Shown: piece after piece, positions 17,395 through 26,118 of the stretch
Numbering within the stretch: position 1 is the stretch's first letter
Layout: every line of letters starts with the position of its first letter
DNA from: JBOGIG01 sp050742455
GTDB lineage: Bacteria; Actinomycetota; Acidimicrobiia; Acidimicrobiales; JBOGIG01
Assembly (NCBI GenBank): GCA_050742455.1
Contig: JBOGIG010000052.1
Location: forward strand, 1-64,000
Direction: 5' to 3'
DNA length: 64,000 nt
Program-made: the position numbers and the translations under genes
Notes under the pieces: generated by a model
What the model was told of the DNA's origin: nothing
Databases searched by the model: none
The model's input: only the letters and a program-made list of their open reading frames with translations

Positions 17395-18096
17395 CTATCG
17401 GCTCGTTGGTCTGGTGGTCTTGAGAAGCGCCGGTGCAAGTACTGGCACGACGTTGGCAGATGATTCGTGGTAGGCGGTGGTGATCCCGGGAAGGACGAAG
17501 TCACCAATCAGGCGGCGCACCGAGGCGTCGTCGGTCAGGTCCACGTGGGGGGACGGGCACGTGAGGTAGGACAGGACAATACGACCCACCCACTCGGCCA
17601 AGCGGCCCGACTCAGTAACGTCAAGGAACCGGCCAAAGAGGGGGACCAAGGCGTCTCGGGCGGCAGCCAGCAACTCCTCGAAGGGACCAAAGGCCAGGTA
17701 GGGAAGGATGAGTTCAGGCTCGAAGGCGAGCATGTACTGGAGGGTCTCGCTGCCCATGAGTAGCCTGCCGGCCTGGGTGATTCCGGCCACCAATGCGTCC
17801 TCCAGGTTGGCAGACCGTCCTACGGCCTCGGCCACCGAGGCCAGGAACCAGTCGCGTTCTCTGATGATCACGGCTTGGACGAGGCTTGCCTTGCCCCCGG
17901 GGAAAAGGCGATAGATGGTGGCTCGGCTGCACCCCGCCTGTCGGGCCACGTCGTCCAGGGAAGTCTTGGCCACTCCCCACCGGGATCCGCATTCCAGTGC
18001 AGAGTCCATGATGCGTTCCTCCAGCGATGGCCCCCCATCGGGCGCGGGCACCGGATCCGGTTCACCCAACACCGCGGATGCGCTCGCCTCTGTCAT
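17395..18096 (-). CDS. TetR family regulator upstream of the diiron gene
   Basis: The TetR-type helix-turn-helix covers about residues 25-75 (ALECGSRWGVAKTSLDDVAR, QAGCSRATIYRLFPGGK). A helical ligand-binding domain follows, of a type frequent among actinobacterial regulators of lipid genes. I chose ATG 18096: it lies ~2 nt after the predicted transcript start, so the message would be nearly leaderless; GTG 18099 is the alternative. The palindrome across its promoter (18101-18126) points to self-repression. Cotranscription with the diiron gene 11 nt downstream makes that gene its likely target. Confidence 0.88.
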   Translation of the reverse strand: MTEASASAVLGEPDPVPAPDGGPSLEERIMDSALECGSRWGVAKTSLDDVARQAGCSRATIYRLFPGGKASLVQAVIIRERDWFLASVAEAVGRSANLEDALVAGITQAGRLLMGSETLQYMLAFEPELILPYLAFGPFEELLAAARDALVPLFGRFLDVTESGRLAEWVGRIVLSYLTCPSPHVDLTDDASVRRLIGDFVLPGITTAYHESSANVVPVLAPALLKTTRPTSR

Positions 18097-18100
18097 CACC

Positions 18101-18133
18101 TAAGACAATAAGGGAATATCGTCTTACCGTCAA
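18101..18133 (-). promoter_or_regulatory. Promoter with overlapping TetR-type operator
   Basis: Read on the minus strand, TTGACG (18133-18128) is followed by exactly 17 nt and TATTGT (18110-18105). An inverted repeat with 9-bp arms and one mismatch (TAAGACGAT / ATTGTCTTA, 18126-18118 and 18109-18101) spans the spacer and the -10 box. The predicted transcript start falls at about 18098, next to the TetR ATG. The geometry is what an autorepressed TetR promoter looks like; binding itself is inferred. Confidence 0.65.
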
Positions 18134-18158
18134 GAAGTCGCACGAAATTTGGCGGGCG

Positions 18159-18734
18159 TCAGGAGACGGCGCGCAGTCCCGCCAGCAACTCGGTTCGTAC
18201 CAGCTTCACGGTCTGGTCCCGATCGGTCAGGTCCCAACTGCCTGGGGCGCCGATGAAGGACAGGATCATGCGGGCCACGTAGTCGGCGGCCCTGGCCACA
18301 TCTTGGCTTTCGTGGTTCCCGCCCCACAGCCGGGCGGTGTAGGGGAGGAGGAATATCGAGATCCAGGTTAGGACCCGATTGCTCTCGGTGGTCAGCTGAG
18401 GCAGCAAGAGCTCGGGTTCGGTGTGAAGGACCTTCTGGAAGACCTCATGACGCTCGATGGCCACGTGGGCAAACATGAGGGCCTCGACCAAGGCTTCTTC
18501 CAGATCCTCGAGGCCGACCACGGCCTCGGCCAGGCTCCCGAAGAATCGTTCCACCTCCCACACCACCACAGCCCTGATCAATTGATCCCGGCCTCCGGAA
18601 AAGTGCCGATACACGGTCGCCCGGGACAGACCGGCCACCCGGGCCACATCGTCGATTGACGTCTTGCCCATGCCGTATCGGGCAATGCAGGCCAGCCCCG
18701 CCTCCAGGATGCGGAGCTCGGGGCCCTCAGGCAC
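18159..18734 (-). CDS. TetR family regulator downstream of the acyl-CoA ligase
   Basis: This second TetR protein has its DNA-binding domain at about residues 8-55 (CIARYGMGKTSIDDVARVAG, LSRATVYRHFSGG). Its N-terminal half clearly resembles the neighbouring TetR, so the two may be distant duplicates. GTG 18734 is the likely start, overlapping the acyl-CoA ligase stop by 8 nt; an ATG at 18794 would extend far into that gene and adds non-conserved residues. It is probably cotranscribed with the ligase and may control it in response to an acyl-CoA, which is inference from arrangement. Confidence 0.85.
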   Translation of the reverse strand: MPEGPELRILEAGLACIARYGMGKTSIDDVARVAGLSRATVYRHFSGGRDQLIRAVVVWEVERFFGSLAEAVVGLEDLEEALVEALMFAHVAIERHEVFQKVLHTEPELLLPQLTTESNRVLTWISIFLLPYTARLWGGNHESQDVARAADYVARMILSFIGAPGSWDLTDRDQTVKLVRTELLAGLRAVS

Positions 18735-20355
18735 CGAAGCGGTCCCGTAGATCCTTCTTGGAGAACTTGCCGACCGAAGTCTTGGGAACCTCATCGATGA
18801 ACTCCACCCGGTCGGGCACCTGCCACTTGGCTACCCGCGCCCCCAGGTGGTCCAGGATCTCTTGGGCCGTGACGGTTTGACCCGAACGCATCACCACGCA
18901 GGCCAGAGGGCGCTCGCCCCACTTGTCGTCGGGAATCCCGATCACGGCGGCCTCGGCAACGGCGGGATGGGCCATTATTTCGTTCTCCAACTCGACCGAA
19001 GAGATCCATTCGCCGCCCGACTTGACCAGATCCTTGGTCCGATCGACCAGGCGTATGTAACCGTCGGGAGATATGGTGGCCACGTCTCCGGTGCGCAGCC
19101 AGCCGTCGTCCGTAAAGGAATCGTCGGAACGGGGATCGTTGTAGTACGCGGCGGCGACCCAGGCTCCCCGGGCCTGCAGCTCACCGGCCGCCTCTCCGTC
19201 CCACGCCAGCTCGTTGGTAGTGTCCGGCTCTGTTATGCGCAGCTCGACACCGGGAACGGCCAAGCCCTGCGATGCCCGCAGATCGGCCAGTTCCTCCTCG
19301 CTCCGGCCCGACCGGGAGCTCGAAATACGACACACCGAGGCGATGGGATGAGTCTCGGTCATGCCCCAGGCCTGGAGCAGCGGTAGCCCCGTGCGGGCCC
19401 GAAATCCCTCGGACAGCGACTTGGGCACGGCCGAGCCGCCACAGACAATGCTGCGCAAAGACGAGGTGTCCCGACCTTTTAGGTTGTCGAGAACAGCGGA
19501 CCATATGGTCGGCACACCGGCGGCCAGGGTTACCCGCTCCGACTCGATCAGATCCAGGATGGCGCCGGGCGACATGTCGGCGCCGGTCAGCACGAACGAC
19601 GATCCGGCCATAATTCCAGCCTGGACCAGTCCCCAGGCATTGGCATGGAACATGGGAACCACGGGCAGGATCACGTCCGCCTCGGTCACGCCCAAGCCGT
19701 CGGCCATCATGGCGCCCATGGCGTGCAGGACGCTGGATCGATGGCTGTACACCACCCCCTTGGGATTGCCGGTGGTTCCGCTGGTGTAACACATGGCGGC
19801 AGCCCGATCCTCGTCGGTGATGTCGAACTCCGCCGGCTCCGACCCGGCCAGCAGTTCCTCGTAGTCGACCAGTCGGGGATCATCGGGCAACTCCGGGGCC
19901 CCGGGTCCATCCACGTCAGGCATGACAACCACGTGGCGAACCGTCTTGAGCGAGTCGATCAAGGGCCAGAACGAACCCATGAGGGAGCGGTCCACCAGCA
20001 CCACCTCGTCCTCGGCATGATTGACGATGTAGACGAGTTGCTCGGTGAAGAGGCGGATGTTGAGGGTGTGCAGAACCCGCCCCGAACAAGGAACGGCGAA
20101 ATAGGCCTCCATGTGGCGCGCCGAGTTCCAGGCGAATGTACCCACCCGGCCGTCTTCGCTCACCGCCAGGGTGTCAAGGGCGCCGGCCAAACGACGGGAC
20201 CGGTCTGCCCACTGCCCGAGCGTTTGGCGCAGGGGTTGGCCCCCCGACCCCGCGGCGCCCGAGCCGGTGGTGATGGTCTTGTTGGCGAAATTGACCTCTG
20301 CTCGACGAAAGGCCATGGGCAAGGTCAAGCCGAACGACTGCATCAAGCCCTGCAT
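18727..20355 (-). CDS. Long-chain fatty acid-CoA ligase (AMP-binding)
   Basis: This is an ANL-superfamily adenylate-forming enzyme activating a carboxylic acid, most likely a medium or long-chain fatty acid, to its CoA thioester. Motifs are [18 protein letters not shown] (P-loop), [10 protein letters not shown] (A5), [19 protein letters not shown] (A7/A8), and the C-terminal lysine in [13 protein letters not shown]. At 542 residues it is full length. AGGAG precedes the ATG. The 70-nt leader contains GGTGCC several times. The following TetR gene overlaps its 3' end. Confidence 0.92.
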   Translation of the reverse strand: MQGLMQSFGLTLPMAFRRAEVNFANKTITTGSGAAGSGGQPLRQTLGQWADRSRRLAGALDTLAVSEDGRVGTFAWNSARHMEAYFAVPCSGRVLHTLNIRLFTEQLVYIVNHAEDEVVLVDRSLMGSFWPLIDSLKTVRHVVVMPDVDGPGAPELPDDPRLVDYEELLAGSEPAEFDITDEDRAAAMCYTSGTTGNPKGVVYSHRSSVLHAMGAMMADGLGVTEADVILPVVPMFHANAWGLVQAGIMAGSSFVLTGADMSPGAILDLIESERVTLAAGVPTIWSAVLDNLKGRDTSSLRSIVCGGSAVPKSLSEGFRARTGLPLLQAWGMTETHPIASVCRISSSRSGRSEEELADLRASQGLAVPGVELRITEPDTTNELAWDGEAAGELQARGAWVAAAYYNDPRSDDSFTDDGWLRTGDVATISPDGYIRLVDRTKDLVKSGGEWISSVELENEIMAHPAVAEAAVIGIPDDKWGERPLACVVMRSGQTVTAQEILDHLGARVAKWQVPDRVEFIDEVPKTSVGKFSKKDLRDRFGA

Positions 20356-20426
20356 ACGATCCGATCTCCTTTGTGGGTGACACCAAGTTTATGGGAGGCA
20401 CCAAGCTTTTTCGAGGCACCGGGCAC

Positions 20427-21230
20427 CTAGAAACCGAGGACGGCGTCCAAGCCGATGGTCAGCCCCGGGTGGTCGGGCACGGCCCGAATGGCCAGAAGAA
20501 CCCCAGGCATGTACGAGGTGCGGTCGTAGGAATCATGGCGGATTGTCAGCGTCTGGCCGGTGGTCCCCATGAGAACCTCTTGGTGAGCTACCAGCCCCCG
20601 CAAGCGAACCGAATGGATGCGCACCCCTTCGGAGGCGGCGCCCCGGGCCTCATCCAGGACCACTTTGGTGGTGGGGTCTGCACTCCACGGCCCCGCTCCC
20701 GATCGGGACCGAGATTGGTTGAGTCTCTCCGCCGTGCGCAGCGCCGTGCCCGAAGGGGCGTCGATCTTCGCGTCGTGGTGCAGTTCGATGATCTCGACGC
20801 TATCCATGAAGGGGGCAGCCATCTCGGCCAGCCGCATCATCAGAACAGCGCCCACGGCAAAGTTGGCTGCCAGGACGCAGTTGGCCGTTCCCGCTTCGAA
20901 CTCGGTCCGCAGGCGATCCACATCGTCGGGGGCCAGGCCGGTGGTGCCACACACGGCGTGCACTCCGTGGGAGGCGCACCACGACAGGTTCTCCCGGGCG
21001 CCATCGGCATTTGTGAAGTCCACCGCCACCTCGGCGCCTACGTCGGCCAGGATCTGGGCCGACCGGGCCACCTGCAGGCCGGTCCCATCCACACCCGCAA
21101 CCTGATGCAGATCGAGCCCGGCCATCTTGGGGTCCACGGCGGCCACCAGCTCGAGATCGGTCGCGCCCACCACCGCAGCACATACGGCAGCTCCGACTCG
21201 CCCCCCTGCCCCGAATACTGCGACCCTCAC
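20427..21230 (-). CDS. dapB: 4-hydroxy-tetrahydrodipicolinate reductase
   Basis: DapB reduces the DapA product with NAD(P)H in the lysine/diaminopimelate pathway. The N-terminal nucleotide-binding motif AVFGAGGRVGAAV starts at residue 3 when GTG 21230 is used. The catalytic region is ELHHDAKIDAPSGTALRTAE. An in-frame ATG at 21272 would add 14 residues before the Rossmann strand, and neither start has a strong ribosome binding site. It follows the M16 peptidase gene after a 50-bp duplicated stretch, keeping the actinobacterial pnp-M16-dapB order. Confidence 0.94.
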   Translation of the reverse strand: MRVAVFGAGGRVGAAVCAAVVGATDLELVAAVDPKMAGLDLHQVAGVDGTGLQVARSAQILADVGAEVAVDFTNADGARENLSWCASHGVHAVCGTTGLAPDDVDRLRTEFEAGTANCVLAANFAVGAVLMMRLAEMAAPFMDSVEIIELHHDAKIDAPSGTALRTAERLNQSRSRSGAGPWSADPTTKVVLDEARGAASEGVRIHSVRLRGLVAHQEVLMGTTGQTLTIRHDSYDRTSYMPGVLLAIRAVPDHPGLTIGLDAVLGF

Positions 21231-21282
21231 CAGGCCAAACCTAGCCTGCCCGACCCAGCCGGAGTTTTCCATGAGCGGCCAG

Positions 21283-21382
21283 GTCAGGTCCTCCTGGTCA
21301 CTGGAGTCAGGTCAGCTCGTCCCGATCAGCCAGTCAGGTCCTCCTGATCACCGGAGCCAGGTCAGCTCGTCCCGGTCACCGG
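21283..21382. repeat. 50-bp tandem duplication between the M16 peptidase gene and dapB
   Basis: Copies at 21283-21332 and 21333-21382 match at about 43 of 50 positions. The second copy contains the stop and last codons of the M16 gene (21362). A partial third copy can be followed into the gene as GGTCACCGGA-type blocks. The unit is not a multiple of three. Confidence 0.85.
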
Positions 21383-22615
21383 AACCAAGTCAGACTGGGT
21401 CACCGGACCCACCACTGACAATGTCCGTTCGGCTCCGAGCACCTGGGCGGCCATGGCATCCACCTCGGGTTTGGACACTCGCTCGATGCGTCGGCACAAC
21501 TCGTCAGCGGCGATCACCTCACGGTGAAGAAGCTGGCTGCGGCCGATCCGGCTCATGCGGGCTCCGGAGTCTTCCAGGGACAACAGCATCTCGGCCCGCA
21601 GATTGCCCCGAGCCACCTCCAGTTCGCGGTCGGTGATACCGCTCGAGGCCAAACGATCCATTTCGATGTTGACCAAATCCAGAACCTGTCGGGTGTTCTC
21701 GGGAGAGGTGCCGGCATAGACCACCATGGCTCCGGCGTCATCATGCGATTCCCATTCCGAGTAGACGGAGTAGGCAAGGCCACGCTTCTCCCGGACTTCT
21801 TGAAATAGCCGGCTGGACAGCCCCCCGCCCAGGACATGGTTCACCACGGCGAGGGCGTAGCGACCGGGGTCGTGGCGACCGGGGGCCGGCGAACCCAAGA
21901 CCATGTGGACCTGTTCGCTGGGGCGGTGGTCCACCACCGTGGTGGGCGCCACGGGCCGGGGCGCCGATCGCCCCGGGGGCCGTCCCCCCACCGGTCCGGC
22001 GAAGCGGGCTTCGAGAGCCTTGACCACCTGATCGTGGTCAAGACGTCCGGCCGCGGCAAAGACCATGTTCTCGGGCCGGTAGTGAACATCGAAAAAGCCC
22101 CGGATGTCGTCGGTGGTCATGGCCTCTACGCTGGCCTGCTCACCCAGTACCTCGCGCCCCAGTCCATGACCGGCAAACAGGACTTGCATCAGACGCTCGT
22201 GAGCCACATCGGCAGGCTCATCAGCATGCATGAGGATCTCTTCGAGGATGACCTGGCGTTCGGAGTCGACTTCGTGGGGGCGCAGGGCCGGCGACCACAT
22301 GATGTCGCACAGGACGTCTAGAGCGAGCTCCATGCTCTCGGCCAGGGCGCGGACGTAAAAGGCGGTGTACTCCTTGGTGGTGAAGGCATTCATGTCGCCG
22401 CCGACACCGTCAATGGACTCGGCAATGCTTCGGGCCGTCCTTGTCGCCGTGCCCTTGAACAACAGGTGCTCCAAGAAGTGCGAGGCACCGGCCAGCTCTA
22501 TGGGTTCGTCACGGGATCCCGTCCCTACCCAGAACCCGCTGGTCACGGAGGCCACTTCTCCCATGGACTCCGTGACCACGCTCAATCCGCTGGCCAGGCG
22601 AGAGGTTCGGATCAA
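21362..22615 (-). CDS. M16 family zinc peptidase (processing-peptidase-like)
   Basis: This 417-residue member of the pitrilysin/insulinase superfamily has the inverted zinc motif HFLEH at residues 46-50, and GGGLSSRLFQEVREKRGLAYSVYS in the second half, conserved in the beta-subunit-type homologues. There is no signal peptide. The position directly after pnp and before dapB is the usual one in actinobacteria. Its physiological substrate is not known in this group. It begins 6 nt after the pnp stop, so it is in the pnp operon. Its last codons lie inside a 50-bp duplication. Confidence 0.9.
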   Translation of the reverse strand: MIRTSRLASGLSVVTESMGEVASVTSGFWVGTGSRDEPIELAGASHFLEHLLFKGTATRTARSIAESIDGVGGDMNAFTTKEYTAFYVRALAESMELALDVLCDIMWSPALRPHEVDSERQVILEEILMHADEPADVAHERLMQVLFAGHGLGREVLGEQASVEAMTTDDIRGFFDVHYRPENMVFAAAGRLDHDQVVKALEARFAGPVGGRPPGRSAPRPVAPTTVVDHRPSEQVHMVLGSPAPGRHDPGRYALAVVNHVLGGGLSSRLFQEVREKRGLAYSVYSEWESHDDAGAMVVYAGTSPENTRQVLDLVNIEMDRLASSGITDRELEVARGNLRAEMLLSLEDSGARMSRIGRSQLLHREVIAADELCRRIERVSKPEVDAMAAQVLGAERTLSVVGPVTQSDLVPVTGTS

Positions 22616-22621
22616 GATTGA

Positions 22622-25066
22622 TCAGCGACGCGGGCTGCGGCGCTGGTTGCGACGCGGACCACGATCATCGTCGCCGCCGCGATGTGCTTCCCCAGCCGGG
22701 CCAAGATCGCCGAATTCGCTTTGGGCCTGACCTTCGAAGGCCGCTTCGAACGAGACAAAGCGAGGGGCCCCGTCCTCGGGCTCGCTTCTTGGTGGCCGGG
22801 CCGTCTCGGTGTCCGGGCCCCCGCGGGGGGCTCCACCTCGACCGCTGCCTCCCGTGCCCGAGTTGCCGCCCCCGGAACCACCGGCGTCGACCAGGGCCCC
22901 CGCCAATGACAACGAGACCTTGCCCTGGGGATCGATATCGTCGACCCTGACTTCGATGTCCTGGCCCAGGCTGAGAACGTCCTCCACCCGGTCGACCCGC
23001 TTGCCCTGGCCCAGCTTGGAGATGTGGACCAGACCATCGCGCCCGGGCAGGATGTTGACGAAGGCGCCGAATTTGGTGATGTTGACCACCTTGCCGGCAT
23101 AGACTTGGCCGACGTCAGCCTTGGGCGGATCGAGGATGGATTCGATCCGCCGGCGGGCCTCGGCCACGGCGGCGCCGTCCTTGGCCCCGATCGTCACCGT
23201 TCCCACCATGCCGTCGTCGTCCACGTTGACGTCGGCCCCCGTTTCCTGCTGGATGGCGTTGATGACCTTGCCCTTGGGACCGATCACTTCACCGATCTTG
23301 TCAATGGGGATTTCCAGGCTCACGATCTTGGGCGCGGTATCGCGGACTTCGGGACGGGGGGCGCCAATAGCGCCGGCCATGACCTCGAGGATGGTCATGC
23401 GGGCCTGGTAGGCCTGGCCCAGGGCCTGGGCCAGGACCTCGGCTGGAAGGCCGGCGATCTTGGTGTCGAGTTGGAGGGCGGTGACGAACTCGGAGGTACC
23501 GGCCACCTTGAAGTCCATGTCGCCGAAGGCATCCTCGGCGCCGAGGATATCGGTGAGGGTCGTGTACTTGCCCTCGGCAAAGACCAGTCCCATAGCGATG
23601 CCTGCCACAGGCGCCTTGATGGGCACGCCAGCATCCATCAGGGATAGCGATGAGCCACACACCGAAGCCATCGAGGTCGACCCGTTGGAGCTGAGCACCT
23701 CCGACACCAATCGCAAGGTATAGGGGAACTCATGGGCCGGAGGAATCACCGGCAGCAGGGCCCGCTCGGCCAGCAGCCCGTGGCCGATCTCGCGGCGCTT
23801 GGGTCCTCTCATGAAGCCGGTCTCGCCGGTGGAGAAGGGGGGGAAATTGTAGTGGTGCATGTAGCGCTTGGAGTCGTCGATACCGATGGTGTCAAGAAGC
23901 TGGTTCATCCGGGGCATACCCAGCGTGGTGACGTTGAGAACCTGGGTCTCGCCCCGCTGGAAGAGACCTGACCCGTGCGACGTGGTGATGACTCCCACTT
24001 CGGCCGTCAAGGGACGGATGTCGGCCGGGCCCCTGCCGTCGATGCGGATGCCTTCCTCCACTATCCGCTTACGAACGATCTTCTTGGTCAGTGACCTAAC
24101 GGCGGCCTTGATCTCCTTGCCTCGGCCGGCGTATTGCGGGTCGGCCTCCATCGAAGCGCCGATCGCCGCGCCAGCTTCGGCAAGGGCGGCGTTGCGCTCG
24201 GCCTTGGCCGTTATGGCATTGGCCTTGGCTATGGAGTCGGTACCGGCGGAAACCACGCCGTCCCATACGTCGTTGCCGTAGTCGACCTGGGTCTCGAACG
24301 GCACCGGATCCTTGGTCGGTACCAACTTGACCAACTCACGCTGGAGTTCGATTGACTCGCGAATCCAGGTCTTGGCAGCTTCCAGACCCTGGGCGATGAC
24401 TTCCTCGGTAACCTTGGGAGCGCCCTCGTCGTAATAGCGACAGGCGTCCTCGGTCCCTCCCGCCTCCACCATCATGATGGCGATGTCGGCGTCGGCTTCG
24501 GTTCCCAAGGCCCGGCCCGCCACCACCAACTCGAAGGTCGAGGCGTCGCCCTCCTGGTAGGTGGCATGGGGGATCCACTGACCCTCGGTGGTATAAGCCA
24601 CCCGCACGGCGCCAATGGGGCCCTCGAAGGGGATGCCCGAGATCATGAGAGCAGCCGAGGCGGCATTGATGGCCAGTACATCGTGGGGGTTCTCCTGGTC
24701 AGCCCCGAATATGGTGCCGACCACGTGGACCTCATTGCGGAAGCCCTCGGGAAAAGAGGGGCGCAGCGGCCTGTCAATCAGGCGACAGGTGAGGATGGCC
24801 TGGTCGGTGGCCCGACCCTCCCGGCGGAAGAACGACCCGGGGATCTTGCCCGCGGCATACATCCGCTCCTCGATATCAACGGTGAGGGGGAAGAAATCCA
24901 CACCCTCCCGCACTGTCTTGGCCGCGGTGGCCGTAACCAGCACCACGGTTTGTCCGATCTGGCCGACTACGGCTCCGTCGGCTTGGCCGGCAAGTTTGCC
25001 GGATTCAAATGAAAGACTACGGTCGGTGCCGCTGATCGGGCCCGACACGGAGATGGCATCAGCCAT
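22622..25066 (-). CDS. pnp: Polyribonucleotide nucleotidyltransferase (PNPase)
   Basis: PNPase is a phosphorolytic 3'-5' exoribonuclease and degradosome component. It has two RNase PH-like domains (about 1-220 and 320-560), a KH domain with IGPKGKVINAI, and an S1 domain (VYAGKVVNITKFGAFVNILP). A glycine/arginine-rich tail ends in RRNQRRSPRR. ATG 25066 is chosen because AAGGAG lies five bases upstream, and MADAISVSG fits the family; the frame is open further 5' without conservation. The 814 residues exceed the ~710 of enterobacterial PNPase because of the internal linker and tail. The leader is rich in hairpins. Confidence 0.96.
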   Translation of the reverse strand: MADAISVSGPISGTDRSLSFESGKLAGQADGAVVGQIGQTVVLVTATAAKTVREGVDFFPLTVDIEERMYAAGKIPGSFFRREGRATDQAILTCRLIDRPLRPSFPEGFRNEVHVVGTIFGADQENPHDVLAINAASAALMISGIPFEGPIGAVRVAYTTEGQWIPHATYQEGDASTFELVVAGRALGTEADADIAIMMVEAGGTEDACRYYDEGAPKVTEEVIAQGLEAAKTWIRESIELQRELVKLVPTKDPVPFETQVDYGNDVWDGVVSAGTDSIAKANAITAKAERNAALAEAGAAIGASMEADPQYAGRGKEIKAAVRSLTKKIVRKRIVEEGIRIDGRGPADIRPLTAEVGVITTSHGSGLFQRGETQVLNVTTLGMPRMNQLLDTIGIDDSKRYMHHYNFPPFSTGETGFMRGPKRREIGHGLLAERALLPVIPPAHEFPYTLRLVSEVLSSNGSTSMASVCGSSLSLMDAGVPIKAPVAGIAMGLVFAEGKYTTLTDILGAEDAFGDMDFKVAGTSEFVTALQLDTKIAGLPAEVLAQALGQAYQARMTILEVMAGAIGAPRPEVRDTAPKIVSLEIPIDKIGEVIGPKGKVINAIQQETGADVNVDDDGMVGTVTIGAKDGAAVAEARRRIESILDPPKADVGQVYAGKVVNITKFGAFVNILPGRDGLVHISKLGQGKRVDRVEDVLSLGQDIEVRVDDIDPQGKVSLSLAGALVDAGGSGGGNSGTGGSGRGGAPRGGPDTETARPPRSEPEDGAPRFVSFEAAFEGQAQSEFGDLGPAGEAHRGGDDDRGPRRNQRRSPRR

Positions 25067-25213
25067 TGTGCTCCTTGCGGATTCGGGTGACGGCGTGGCC
25101 AGTTCCCAGTCGTCGGGTACCCGGCACCGGCCAAGTGGCACAAAGGGTGCGCACCGACATGGCGGCGAGTTCCCGGCGACTGGCAGCTGACCTTCTCTTC
25201 GCCACCAAGTGGA

Positions 25214-25295
25214 CCGGCCATTTGGCCGGGTTATGTTCGACAACCCGCATCAATTGCGGATTGGTGCTACCCGAGCCCGCAGTTCGCCGGCTCGG
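25214..25295 (-). promoter_or_regulatory. Three consecutive hairpins in the rpsO-pnp leader
   Basis: The 237-nt gap between rpsO and pnp contains, in transcript order, CCGAGCC/GGCTCGG with an 11-nt loop (25295-25271), CCGCA/TGCGG with a 5-nt loop (25259-25245), and CCGGCC-AAAT-GGCCGG (25229-25214). None is followed by a T-run, so they look like processing or regulatory structures, not terminators. In E. coli the pnp leader is a cleavage site for autoregulation; a similar role here is inferred. Confidence 0.4.
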
Positions 25296-25303
25296 TGAAT
25301 CAA

Positions 25304-25579
25304 CTAGCGCCGGATACCGTGACGGGCAATGATGGTGCGGTAACGCTCCACGTCGTTGGCAGACACGTAGTCGAGCAGGCGGCGACGCCGACCGATGAGC
25401 TTCATTAGCCCACGGCGGGTGTGATGGTCGCCCTTGTGCACCTTGAGATGGCCGGTGAGGTGGTTGATGCGCTCGGTGAGGATGGCAATCTGGACCTCGG
25501 GCGATCCCGTGTCGGTGTCGTGCAGGCGGTTCTCGGCAATTGTCGTCGCCTTGTCGATGGTGGCCGTCTTGTCAGACAT
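25304..25579 (-). CDS. rpsO: 30S ribosomal protein S15
   Basis: S15 binds the central domain of 16S rRNA and the subunit bridge. The 91 residues contain the family motif [22 protein letters not shown] and the [24 protein letters not shown] core. The N-terminal [20 protein letters not shown] is slightly longer than in E. coli. AAGGA lies 11 nt before the ATG. It precedes pnp as in most bacteria and is divergent from the release-factor-like gene. Confidence 0.97.
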   Translation of the reverse strand: MSDKTATIDKATTIAENRLHDTDTGSPEVQIAILTERINHLTGHLKVHKGDHHTRRGLMKLIGRRRRLLDYVSANDVERYRTIIARHGIRR

Positions 25580-25698
25580 GCTGGCAGTAGTTCCTTAGAT
25601 GCAACTGGTATCCGAGGCGGCGGCCAAGGCCGCAACGCCCCAAGTGCTCATGCCGCAGCGGTTGCCACAGCTGTACGAATGCTAGCAGGCTCTGAGCC

Positions 25699-26118
25699 GT
25701 GACCCCCGAGGAGAGCCTCCGAGTGACCAGCTCATGTTCCATCCCCGTGAACGAGCTGGAATGGCGATTTGACACCAGCGGCGGGCCGGGGGGCCAACAC
25801 GCCAACACCTCTCACACCCGGGTAGAAGTGTCCTTCGACGTAGCCACCTCACCATCACTCGGACCTCGTCAACGAGCCCGTCTCATCGAGAAGCTCGGCC
25901 CCGTGGTAAGAGTGACTGCCCGGGACGAGCGCTCCCAGCTGCGCAACCGTCAGCTGGCCCTAAAGCGCCTGGCCGAACGCCTGGGGGCTGCCCTCAAGCC
26001 CGACGTTCCCCGCCGCTCTACCCGGCCCACCGCAGGCTCCCAAGCCAGAAGGGTCCAGGCCAAGAGACAGCGGGCCGAAACAAAGCGCTTGCGCCAGAAC
26101 ACCGACCTCGATGACTAG
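25699..26118 (+). CDS. arfB: ArfB/ICT1-like peptidyl-tRNA hydrolase (release-factor domain)
   Basis: This 139-residue protein has the class I release factor catalytic domain only. GGQ is in DTSGGPGGQHANTSHTRVEV, followed by a basic C-terminal tail (SQARRVQAKRQRAETKRLRQ). ArfB-type proteins enter stalled ribosomes with the tail in the empty mRNA channel and hydrolyse peptidyl-tRNA. It starts at GTG 25699. It is one of the few plus-strand genes inside the translation backbone, and it overlaps the end of ribF by 4 nt in convergent orientation. Confidence 0.88.
   Translation: MTPEESLRVTSSCSIPVNELEWRFDTSGGPGGQHANTSHTRVEVSFDVATSPSLGPRQRARLIEKLGPVVRVTARDERSQLRNRQLALKRLAERLGAALKPDVPRRSTRPTAGSQARRVQAKRQRAETKRLRQNTDLDD

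Noticed and set aside
17384..17400. GATAG-4 nt-CTATC palindrome around the ribosome binding site of the diiron gene
   Set aside because: Only 5 bp of mostly A/T pairs, too weak to argue for a regulatory hairpin.
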